From the NCBI GenBank assembly GCA_963809545.1, contig CAWEKD010000007.1, positions 62,001-126,000 of the forward strand: 64,000 nt of DNA. Direction: 5' to 3'. This stretch comes from Natronosporangium sp035305625. Its GTDB lineage: Bacteria > Actinomycetota > Actinomycetes > Mycobacteriales > Micromonosporaceae. Shown piece after piece: positions 53,924 to 62,600 of the stretch (the first letter of the stretch is position 1; the number at the start of each line of letters is the position of its first letter). The notes under the pieces were generated by a model. It saw only the letters and a list, made by a program, of their open reading frames with translations. It had not been told where the DNA came from and made no database searches. The position numbers were made by a program, and so were the translations under genes.

Positions 53924-54922
53924 TCACTGGTGGACAGCGGACGCGAGCGCTTCTCGATATTCACGTGCCCATTCCGCACCCCGCCACGGTTGCGGGAGGG
54001 CGTCCCAACCTGCCCGTAGATGATCGGCGGCCTTCCGGCTGTCGCCGAGACCGAGGTAGGCCAGGCCGAGGTTCAACAGGTGGTAGGTGGGGCTGAGCCA
54101 GTAGGCCGCCCGGGGCGCGGGTTCGTCCGCGCACTGCTCGATCAGGTCGGTCGCTTCCCCGAGCAACCGCTCCGCCGCGGGTCGGTCATCCAGCAGCGCC
54201 AGCCCGTGGGCAGCCTGGATGGCGTCGCCGGCCCGCTGCAACCCCGTGGCGCCGGGAGTGTGGTAGGCGGCCAGGAAGTGCCGCACGATCCCACGTGGAT
54301 TGCCGCGCTGCCGCTCCAGGTAACCGCGGAAGTTCTCCACCTGCGCCGCCAACACCCCGGAACCCACGGCGTCGGCCTCGACCGCAGCGGCGCCCAACAT
54401 CCGTACGGCGGTGGCATCGTGCCGAGCCTCGGCATGCAACCAGCCGACGAACTGGGTCCACTCCGCGGCGATCTCGGCCAACCTGGTCGCGTGCGGGCCA
54501 CGTGCCGACCGCGCCAGCGCGGTGACCACACGATGCTGATCCTCCACCCACGGCAACAGCGCATGCGGCGTGCACTCATCGTCCAGGCGCCGTTGTACCG
54601 CCAGCAGGTCCGCCAAGGTGTCGACGGCGGTGGCGTCCAGCCGCATCGGATGGGCGAGCACGTACCGCAACCGGTCAGCCTCGTCCCCCTCACCGGGGCC
54701 GACGTCACGCACCATGCCGGACAGCTCGCCCGCGGCGTCCAAGGCCCGGTCGAGCAGCGCCGCCGCCTCCGCGGTGGGGTGTCTGTGCCCGTTCTCCCAC
54801 TCAGACAGCAGGCTCTTGGACACGTAGGTCACCCGGGAAAGGTCTCGCAGTGACAAGCCCCGGGCGCGCCGGAGCTCTCGTAACCGGGCCGGGAACCGGG
54901 GATCCACGATCGTCCGTCGCAT
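53924..54922 (-). CDS. XRE-family transcriptional regulator with TPR-like C-terminal domain
   Basis: A 332-residue regulator. The N-terminal helix-turn-helix (residues 10-65) includes LRELRRARGLSLRDLSRVTYVSKSLLSEWENG; the remainder is helical, with repeat-like hairpins common in actinobacterial XRE regulators that receive a ligand or peptide. ATG 54922 has a GGGAGGT Shine-Dalgarno element. It lies directly upstream of drmA on the same strand and is divergent from the cyclo-ligase gene. It may control either or both through the inverted repeats at 53768 and 55068. Confidence 0.85.
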   Translation of the reverse strand: MRRTIVDPRFPARLRELRRARGLSLRDLSRVTYVSKSLLSEWENGHRHPTAEAAALLDRALDAAGELSGMVRDVGPGEGDEADRLRYVLAHPMRLDATAVDTLADLLAVQRRLDDECTPHALLPWVEDQHRVVTALARSARGPHATRLAEIAAEWTQFVGWLHAEARHDATAVRMLGAAAVEADAVGSGVLAAQVENFRGYLERQRGNPRGIVRHFLAAYHTPGATGLQRAGDAIQAAHGLALLDDRPAAERLLGEATDLIEQCADEPAPRAAYWLSPTYHLLNLGLAYLGLGDSRKAADHLRAGWDALPQPWRGAEWAREYREALASAVHQ

Positions 54923-55067
54923 CGACACCTCCCTGAAGCCGGAATGGAGCTGGCCTCGCCCGACCTGGCTCCAGACTAAGTCGATACCGATGTCCTCACC
55001 GGGGTTGCGTGGGTCCGATTGATGCTTCCAAGCTCGGATACATGATCACAACACTTGCGCCGGTCTT

Positions 55068-55129
55068 GCGCTCCACCATTTCCTTAAAAGCCAACCGGAT
55101 GTCAGGGGAACGGCAAAATGATGGAGCGC
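55068..55129. promoter_or_regulatory. Inverted repeat between the XRE and cyclo-ligase genes
   Basis: GCGCTCCACCATTT (55068-55081) and AAATGATGGAGCGC (55116-55129) are complementary at 13 of 14 positions, 34 bases apart. The surrounding 290-base gap is A/T-richer than its neighbours and must hold two divergent promoters, so a two-site operator for the XRE protein is plausible. Confidence 0.5.
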
Positions 55130-55227
55130 CGGGATGATCACATGCACGGGCGTCACCACACCGTGCCATCGGCGGAGTAGAGACGATTCACCTTGATGAC
55201 AACACATAGGTATCGGAGTTGATCAGC

Positions 55228-55961
55228 GTGGACATTGCCCAGACCAAGCAGGCAACCCGGGAACGAATGTGGGCGCTCCTGGAACGGGAGCGTGCGGTAC
55301 CGCCGGGGGTCCACGGCCGCATCCCGGCGTTCGTCGGAGCCGAGGCCGCCGCTGACCGCCTAGCTGCGCTACCTGTCTGGCGGTCGGCCCGAGTCATCAA
55401 GGCCGTGCCGGACAAGGCCCAGCTTCCCGTGCGCGCGCGGGCGCTCACGAAGGCAAGTTGGTCTACATGGCCGTTCCCCGGCTGGCCGATGTCCTGCCCT
55501 TCTACCTGCTCGACCCAGCGGCGTTGACCGTACCGCCGAACGAGGCCGCGTCGAGCACGGTGGCGGCCAGCGTGGCACGGAAGGTCGGTGTCGAGGAGAT
55601 GCCGCCAGTAGATCTCATCGTGTGCGGCAGTGTGGCCGTCAACCGACGCGGGGTACGGCTCGGCAAGGGGGCGGGCTACTCAGACATCGAGGTAGCGCTG
55701 CTGCAGGAGACCGGCCTGATCGGGCCACACACTACGATCGTGACCACGGTGCACTCGTTGCAGGTGGTCGATGATGAGCTTCCCGAGGCGAAGCACGACT
55801 TCAGCGTCGACCTGATCGTGACCCCGGATGAGGTCATCGAGTGCGGGCCGCCGCGTCGCCCGAGCGGTCTCTACTGGGACAGCGTGAGCCGGGAGAAGGT
55901 CGAGGAGATTCCGATTCTGGCTGCTCGCGCACGACAGGAACGGGCCAACCGTACTCATTGA
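55228..55961 (+). CDS. 5-formyltetrahydrofolate cyclo-ligase family protein (frameshifted)
   Basis: About 244 residues over two frames. The first frame ends its similarity with KAVPDKAQLPVRARALT; the second continues GKLVYMAVPRLADVLPFYLL, with VDLIVCGSVAVNRRGVRLGKGAGYSD and HDFSVDLIVTPDEVI, the family's ATP and folate-binding region. One missing base at about 55448-55449 repairs it. The enzyme converts 5-formyl-THF to methenyl-THF. GTG 55228 follows GGAG; TTG 55219 is an alternative. Its place inside the DISARM island, facing an XRE regulator, is odd for a folate gene. Confidence 0.82.
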
Positions 55962-56035
55962 ACCGTTCATCGACGATGGCGACGTCATCCATACAAAGGA
56001 AGGAATAGGCACCTTCTGTGGGGTAATCCGGCAAC
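55923..56035 (-). other. Unexplained minus-strand reading segment
   Basis: In the 92-base gap between the cyclo-ligase and DUF4276 genes, and overlapping the end of the former, the minus strand reads ADLFRVVVLPDYPTEGAYSF followed by further protein-like sequence, without a start. It looks like a fragment of a real gene, but I cannot name the family. Confidence 0.3.
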
Positions 56036-56053
56036 ACCACCACTCGGAATAGG

Positions 56054-56725
56054 TCAGCGGCGCTGACGAGGCAGATGCTGTGAACAGCATTCCTGGATTC
56101 CCGTCCGGAAGTCCTCCCACGATCGATTGACCCCGGACGGCTGGCGGATTTCTCCACTTTCTACAGCTTTATCGATGATCGCTGGGGCGTCTGCCTCTCG
56201 GTAACACCGCTGGGCGGTGCTGACCTCTTCCCGCAGAACTCGCTTAGGATCACCTAGCCGGCCGGTGTCTTTCCCCAAGCGGGTCTTCGGTACTTTCCAC
56301 CCTTGAGCTTGCAGCGCCTTGGGGAATAACAGCAGCCACGCTTCAGTTTCCGCGGTGGCGAGCACGTAGTGCGCGTGAGGAAGCTCCCGCCGCAGCGCCG
56401 CCTCGACCTTGGCCTTGGTTTGGTCGTACTCGGTACTGAACGGCTCGTCAAAATCTTCGTGAACGAAGACACATGCGAGGTCAGCATCTTCACGTGTGGC
56501 GCGGGCTCGCGCTCGTCTAGCCAATACCTGGATCCGCTCTGGCAACCTCGTGTCAGAAGCGGCCTTGAGCCGCACGGTCTGGTTGATCTCGACGATCCGG
56601 CCACGCATCTCCGGACAGAACTCCTCGAGGAGTTTCCGCATGACCTTCCGGTCGTTGCTGTCCTCACCGGCAAGGACCACCACCGGTTTTTTCTCGGCGC
56701 GTATCCGGGTCCCGCCTCGACTCAC
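56054..56725 (-). CDS. DUF4276/TOPRIM-like protein paired with an AAA ATPase
   Basis: A 223-residue protein resembling DUF4276, a TOPRIM-fold family. Candidate metal ligands are Glu in VVLAGEDSNDRK near residue 21 and the DxD of FVHEDFDEP near 90; ATAETEAWLLLFP is the conserved helix after them. TOPRIM partners of AAA ATPases (as in OLD-, AbiL- and PARIS-like pairs) are nuclease effectors. GTG 56725 overlaps the ATPase stop by four bases (GTGA), so the two are translated together. Confidence 0.78.
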   Translation of the reverse strand: MSRGGTRIRAEKKPVVVLAGEDSNDRKVMRKLLEEFCPEMRGRIVEINQTVRLKAASDTRLPERIQVLARRARARATREDADLACVFVHEDFDEPFSTEYDQTKAKVEAALRRELPHAHYVLATAETEAWLLLFPKALQAQGWKVPKTRLGKDTGRLGDPKRVLREEVSTAQRCYREADAPAIIDKAVESGEIRQPSGVNRSWEDFRTGIQECCSQHLPRQRR

Positions 56726-57897
56726 AGGTCACCGCCCAATGCTCCGGAAAACCACAGCTCGCCCAGCGGCAGATCGTCACTAGCTGCCTGGATCCGACGG
56801 ATGTGCGTGGTGGGGATGGCAGGGATATCTGATGACCCGTCGTCGCGCCGCTCGCAGATCACCAGCTCTTCTGGGCGTAGCCGGTCCGCCAGCGCAGGAG
56901 AATGGGTGGCGACCAGGAACTGAGTCCGTTCACTCGCCTCCCGCAGCCGATCCACCAGCAACTCCAGTGCTTGCGGGTGCAGCCCGTGGTCTATCTCCTC
57001 GACACAGGTCAGTGCCGGTGGATGCGGGTCGTACAGCAACGCCAGCATGCCCAACAAGCGGACCGTGCCATAGGAGGCGTCCGCGAGCTGGGTTGGCCTC
57101 CGCAGTCCTCGCTCCCGCAGGACCACTACCACTTCTCGGGCTGCCCCGGACGGATATTCGAAGTCGATGTCCTCGAGCTGTGGCAGCACCGCAGTGGCAT
57201 CCTCCACCAACCGTTCCCAGCGGGCGGGGTGCTGGTGTCGGAAAGTAAGCAGAAAGCCGGCCAGGTTGGCGGCGTCCTGGTCCAAGACGCTGTGGTCATG
57301 GTGATGCATTCGGGAGGGAAGCCGAGCTCCGTCGACCCGCACGTCGAACACGCGAAAGGATGCGAGCCGGTTGGCCACCGCCGCCACCTCGGTACCTCCC
57401 TCCGCATCTGACAGGCGCCGCAGTGTCGACAGACCACTGCTCATCCGACTGATTCCGAATTCCCGGTGCCCGTCGTCCTCAACCAGCACCTTCTGCCCAC
57501 TGACGGTGATCCGCCGTCCGGGTCCTTGGGTCCGTTTGAACCGGAACAACTCTCGGCGTGACAGCCCTCCCCGAGGGGTTCGGGTCACCCGGAGCTCGTA
57601 TTCATCGGGGGCGTTCGCGCTGCTGTTCCGGGTCCATGTCGCCTCAAGCTTGATGCGGAATGAAGATGGTGCCTGCTCGCCGCCCCAGAACACCACCTCA
57701 TCAAACCCACCCCGCAGACTCAAAGCCGGTTCAAGATCGGTGCGGATGACGTCGGCGAGGAAACGGAAGACTTCCAATACGTTGGTCTTGCCTGCGCCGT
57801 TAGGTCCTACCAATACGTTGAGCCCTCGCAGCGGCAACGTGATTCGTCGCAGGCTGAGGAAGTTCTCCACCTCCAACTTGAGTAGCCGTTGCTTCAT
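56722..57897 (-). CDS. AAA ATPase (AAA_21/RecF-like), defence-type partner of DUF4276
   Basis: A 391-residue SMC-like ATPase. Walker A LVGPNGAGKTNVLE near residue 29, ABC-like signature region ASYGTVRLLGMLALL, Walker B LTCVEEIDHGLHPQALELL and the H-loop FLVATHSPALAD. A single polypeptide with a short insert between the half-motifs, as in AAA_21 proteins of abortive-infection operons. ATG 57897 places the KLEVENFLSL strand at the N terminus; the open frame upstream to 58068 is unconserved. It lies downstream of the exonuclease-BRCT gene on the same strand. Confidence 0.87.
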   Translation of the reverse strand: MKQRLLKLEVENFLSLRRITLPLRGLNVLVGPNGAGKTNVLEVFRFLADVIRTDLEPALSLRGGFDEVVFWGGEQAPSSFRIKLEATWTRNSSANAPDEYELRVTRTPRGGLSRRELFRFKRTQGPGRRITVSGQKVLVEDDGHREFGISRMSSGLSTLRRLSDAEGGTEVAAVANRLASFRVFDVRVDGARLPSRMHHHDHSVLDQDAANLAGFLLTFRHQHPARWERLVEDATAVLPQLEDIDFEYPSGAAREVVVVLRERGLRRPTQLADASYGTVRLLGMLALLYDPHPPALTCVEEIDHGLHPQALELLVDRLREASERTQFLVATHSPALADRLRPEELVICERRDDGSSDIPAIPTTHIRRIQAASDDLPLGELWFSGALGGDL

Positions 57898-57992
57898 ACC
57901 CGCACCCCGTGCTCTAGCCGCCCGATTGGTCACTGAAATTCTGCCATCCCCACTCAACGAGGACCCCACCATCGCCATGCAAAGCGTGTTGC

Positions 57993-59615
57993 TCAGGCGA
58001 CCAGCTGGCGGATGAGTTCGGCGATGCCGACCAGTACGGCTCCGAAGAGTACAAGCACCGGTGCGCACCCGCCGGGCTTCTTCGCCACCGGCACCCGTGC
58101 TGGCTGGGTGCGGGACGGTGCGGGGATGGTGATCCGCAGCTCCCGCTCATCAGGCGAATCCGGCTCTTCGTCCCAGTCCGGCCCATCGTCGTCCCAGCCC
58201 TCGTACGGCTTCACGAACCGCTCGTGATACTCCGCAGGAGTCAACTCCCGCGGTCGCCAGAACGAATACCACTGTGGGCTAGTGGTTCGCTCGGCGGTAA
58301 GCTGGTCAGCCACCTGTGCCCCGGCCGGGTCTGTGAACAGGCCACCTGCACGGTCGGCGACCTCCGCTTCCAGCAGCTTCTGCGCCTCATCCGGCGGCAG
58401 CACCATGACCCCTGCGTCCCGGGCTTTGGCGAGGCGGGGATTCTCCTCCGCCACGTTGTCACACACCACCAGTCGGACGGTCTTGGTGAGGTTGACCGCA
58501 ATCTGGGCACCGTGCTCAGCCGCAAAATCGATCACCCGGGCAACCCTGGCCGATTCCCCGACCGGCAGGATGCGCCACCCCTTCAGCGGCCCGTTGGCCT
58601 TGGCCCGTCTGACGGCAGCGGCCTGCTCCAAGTCACTGATCAGATGGGTGGCGGCGAGTTCCTTGGCCGCCCGCTGCAACTCCCGCAATTCTGCGGAGGT
58701 GACGATCCCGTCCGCTTCGGCCCGGGCACGGGCTTCGGTGAGGAAATCCTCGTGCACTTTGCGGGCGGTGGTCTGGGTGAGCCCGGCCCGCGCCGCCAGC
58801 ACCGCCAACTGCCGTGCCTCCTCCCCCACCACCCGTCCGTCGGCGAGGGCGTGGCTCAGCAATGCGCGGTAGTCCCGCAGCCCCTTCGGACGGGGTGGGG
58901 GCGGGTTCGCCATGCGGGGCAGCCGGGCGGTGAGGGTGGCGAGCCAACCTTCCCGACCTTTCCGCAGCCAGGTCGCCCGGGGTGCGATCGGCCCACCGCG
59001 TGGCAACTCCGGCAGCGGCACCGGGGCGGGGCCAACCCAGAACAGCGGCTGCGGCGCGCTGGTGAGCAGGACGGTGAGCATGGTGGCGAGCGCGCGGGCG
59101 TCACCGAGCGCGGAATGCTGCGCGACCGGCCACTCACCGGTGACCAGGTGAGCGAGGGTAGCCATCCGGTATCCCCCACGGTATCCTCGCCGGTCCAGCT
59201 GGGTCTGGGCCGTGACCAGGGTGCAGAGCCCCGGCACCCCCTGCAGGTTCACCCCCAGGCGGCGGAATTCGGCCGCCAGGAACTTCTCTTCGAACTCGAG
59301 GTAGTGGCTGACCACGATCGCATCGCGGAGATAGGCCAGGACGTCGCCGGCGATCTGGTCGAAGGTCGGCGCGTGCGCGACGTCAGCGTCGGTGATCTCG
59401 TGCAGCTCCTCGTTGGTGATCCGCACGCCGGGGTTCACCAGGGTGGCGTATTCGTCCAGAATGGTGCCGTCGCCCCGCATCCGGACGATCCCGATCTCGC
59501 ATACCCGGGCACCCTGATCCGGCTCCAGCCCGGTGGTTTCCAGATCAAGGACCGCGAACGTCAGCTGACGTGGGTCGACCCCGCCTTTCCGGGTGAGCTG
59601 GCCGTAGTGGAACAT
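57993..59615 (-). CDS. DnaQ-like 3'-5' exonuclease with TerB-like and BRCT domains and a C-terminal membrane helix
   Basis: A 540-residue fusion. Exonuclease domain about 15-180: AVLDLETTGLEP (Exo I Asp, Glu), VSHYLEFEEKFL (Exo II, with Glu where Asp is usual) and HSALGDARALATML (Exo III His and Asp). TerB-like helices about 260-335 (YRALLSHALADGRVVGEEARQL). BRCT-like domain about 345-430 (VAEHGAQIAVNLTKTVRLVV region). Acidic linker, then one hydrophobic helix at the C terminus (about 515-535). It lies 36 bases after drmMI, so it is probably cotranscribed with the DISARM methylase. The role is inferred as DNA degradation near the membrane. Confidence 0.85.
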   Translation of the reverse strand: MFHYGQLTRKGGVDPRQLTFAVLDLETTGLEPDQGARVCEIGIVRMRGDGTILDEYATLVNPGVRITNEELHEITDADVAHAPTFDQIAGDVLAYLRDAIVVSHYLEFEEKFLAAEFRRLGVNLQGVPGLCTLVTAQTQLDRRGYRGGYRMATLAHLVTGEWPVAQHSALGDARALATMLTVLLTSAPQPLFWVGPAPVPLPELPRGGPIAPRATWLRKGREGWLATLTARLPRMANPPPPRPKGLRDYRALLSHALADGRVVGEEARQLAVLAARAGLTQTTARKVHEDFLTEARARAEADGIVTSAELRELQRAAKELAATHLISDLEQAAAVRRAKANGPLKGWRILPVGESARVARVIDFAAEHGAQIAVNLTKTVRLVVCDNVAEENPRLAKARDAGVMVLPPDEAQKLLEAEVADRAGGLFTDPAGAQVADQLTAERTTSPQWYSFWRPRELTPAEYHERFVKPYEGWDDDGPDWDEEPDSPDERELRITIPAPSRTQPARVPVAKKPGGCAPVLVLFGAVLVGIAELIRQLVA

Positions 59616-59651
59616 GCGTTAACCCATTCGCTGAGGGAAACAGGGGTGGAA

Positions 59652-62600
59652 TCAGAACAGAGTGCTGGGCACCTGTTGCTGTTTACCGTCATGCAGGCCA
59701 GCGGCGACCTCTTCCGCATAGCGCTGATGGTTCAGCTCCAGCAACCGGTCCGTGATCTCCCGTTGCACCACAGGACCGACCGTATAGCGGATGTAGGCGC
59801 CGGCTCTGTGGAAACCGTGATCAAGGCCCTGTGCCAGCAGGTCATTCCAACCATAGGCGCGGCAGGTGGCTTCGTCGATCGCCTGATGGATCCGCCGCAA
59901 CTCCACAATGTCCTCATCTTGGCACGCCGGGTCGAAGACCAGGTTGTACGTGGCGGTCAGGCCCGCTTGTCGACTGAGCATGACTTCCCGGCGGTAGGTG
60001 TCCAGCCGCTCTCCCAGCTCCCGCAGCTCCCCGGTCAGCTCCGGCAACGGAAAATTCTCGAATGCGTCCGACGGCGAATAGTTAATATCAGATTTCATCG
60101 TCGATGACTTGCTGAGCGTCCACCAAAAATGTGGCGAACTCGACAGCAAGGCCAACATCGCCAGATCATCCGTCGCGAACACACCAAGCTTGTGCGCGAA
60201 TACTTGGCCAGTCGGCACCATCACCGGCATCACAGTCTTACTCACGAGCGTGATCACCATGACCCGCTCCAACCCGGCGATTGCCTTCACCATCGCCGGG
60301 CGTTTCTCTGCATAATGCCACCAATAGTCGCGGTAGACCTTACGGTTATTCTTGTCCCGCTCTGGTTTGACCAGCCGACGGACCTGGTCGTAGCACTCGG
60401 GGTAGGTCTTGGCGCGTGCCTCATCCCAGTCGTGGAAGTTGATGACCCACCGGCTGGCCGAGCAGTCCGGACGCGAGTTCACATCCTGTCCGTTCAAGTA
60501 GGGGAACAGGACCTCCCGGTTCCGCGCATCCTTCTCAACCAACTCCTTCGCCCGATCTGGCTCCATCGTGAATCCCATACCGAGCACGTAGGAGCCGATG
60601 AAGGAGATACCGGCGTTCGCGGCCAGGCGGTAAGGATTACCGGCGATCCGGGAGGCGGGCTCGAGCGAAGGACTGATCCGCGTCACCGGCCTCCCGTCCA
60701 CGACACAGACGGCCTGCTCCCCCAGCGGGGCCCGGCTGGTCCAGATCGCGCAATATTCCAGCGCTGCTGATTTGGACGGCCACTTCTCGCTCTTGATCGC
60801 CTGGCGGATCGTCACCCCGGCCGCGACAAGCTGGTCGAGACCGACCTCCCGAGTGTCGCCCTGGGCGAGAGTGTTGGTGGCGATCAGTCCGGTCTGTCCG
60901 GTGGGGTTGAGCAGCTCGTGTGCCCGCAGCACGAAGTAGGCGACCAGGTCGGCGCTGCCCCGCGCACCCTTGCCCAGATGGCGCACCAGGTATTCCCGGT
61001 AGGCCGTGCCCAGTGAGCCAGTGAGCTTCTGGCCGCCGAGGAACGGAGGGTTGCCGATGATGGCATCAAAGCCGCCCTGGTCGAAGACCTCTGGGAAGGT
61101 CAACGGCCAGTGCAGTGGCTTCCGGTCGAAGGCGTTGGTGGGAAGATCCAGCCGCAGCCACGCCTGGGCTTGCTCTTCGAGTATCGACGGGTCTGCCCCG
61201 TCAGCAATCTTGCGGGTCAGCTCCGCGATCCGCTCCGCCACCGCGGTCGCCTTCTCTCGCCCCGGGAGGGTGGCGGCCAGCCAGCCGCCGGCGACCAGAT
61301 CCGCGTACCCCTGGGAGCGGTGCACGACCTGGTGAGCTTCGGCCAGCAGCCGCTGCTTCTCCGCCAGCCCCGCCTGGGTGGTGGGCAGTGCCGCGATCTG
61401 ACGGCGCAGCTCCCGAGCCTGGGCCAGTTCCCGCTCGATCCGCAGGTCTCGAGCCGCCTCCTTCGGGAGCGCCGCCAGGTTACCGATTCCCAGGAGCGAG
61501 TCGCCGACGGCCAGGCGGTCGTCGAGGAAGGTGAACGGGCGCTGCGGGTCCATGGACACCAGCCACAGCGACAGCTTGGCCATCTCCACCGCCATCGGGT
61601 TGATGTCCACCCCGTACAGGCAGTGGGTGATGACCTGACGGCGGGCCTCGACCACCACCGGGTCCTGGTCGGCGTCCAGCGGTCGGTCGTCCCCCGGCGC
61701 GCGGTAGCCGGCGGCGCGCGGATCACCCTCCCGTACCCAGGCTTCCACCAGCCGGTCGCCCAGGTAGCGGGCGGCCGCCACCAGGAACGCCCCCGACCCC
61801 ATGGCGATGTCCGCCACCTTCAACGCGAGGATCTGGTCGCTGGACTTGAGGCGCCACTGGTCGCGGTCGGCGGTCTGCAGCGGCCCCGGTTCATACACCA
61901 GCGGCTCCAGCGCCCCCGCCACCACCTGCTCGGCCAGCGCGCGGGGGGTGTAGTGGGTGCCGGTGTTCTTCCGCAGCGTCGACTCGGTGACGAACAACTG
62001 CCCGGGCAGGATCACCATCGGCAGCCCGCGCAGATCCTGTCGGATGATCCCGACGAACGGCCGCAGCCGCTCGGTCAGCGCGTGGTCGTTGCCGGTCACC
62101 GCCAACAGGCGTTTGCGGGCCTCCGCCCACTCGGCCTCTGACAAGGGGGCGAGCTTCTTGGCCAGCGCCGCCGCGGAACCGATCTTCGAGTCCTTGTAGG
62201 TCTGGGCCAAGGCGTTGGCCAGCCCCGGCAGGTCCGTGGCCTGCGCCGCCAGCGCCTCCAGCTCGCGGAGCGGAACCTCCTCCTCCAGCCCCTCTTTGCC
62301 GATCAGCCCGACCGTCACCTCGTCGGCCCGGAACCCTTCGAACGCCAGCAGACCCTCGTAGACGTACCCGATCTGCTCCACGTCCAGCGACCGGAAACTC
62401 ACCCGGCGCCGCTCCCGGGAGCGGCCGGTGCCGACCTCCACGTACTGCACCGCCCGCAGCATGTGCAGCACGGTCCGGTCGTCCACCTGCAACAGCAGCT
62501 TCCCATCCTGCTGCGGGTCGAGCCAGTCATACTGGTTCGGGTTGAACAGGGAGCCGTCGTGGGCGTGGATCCGCAGCCGGGGATGGTCGATGCCGGAGTG

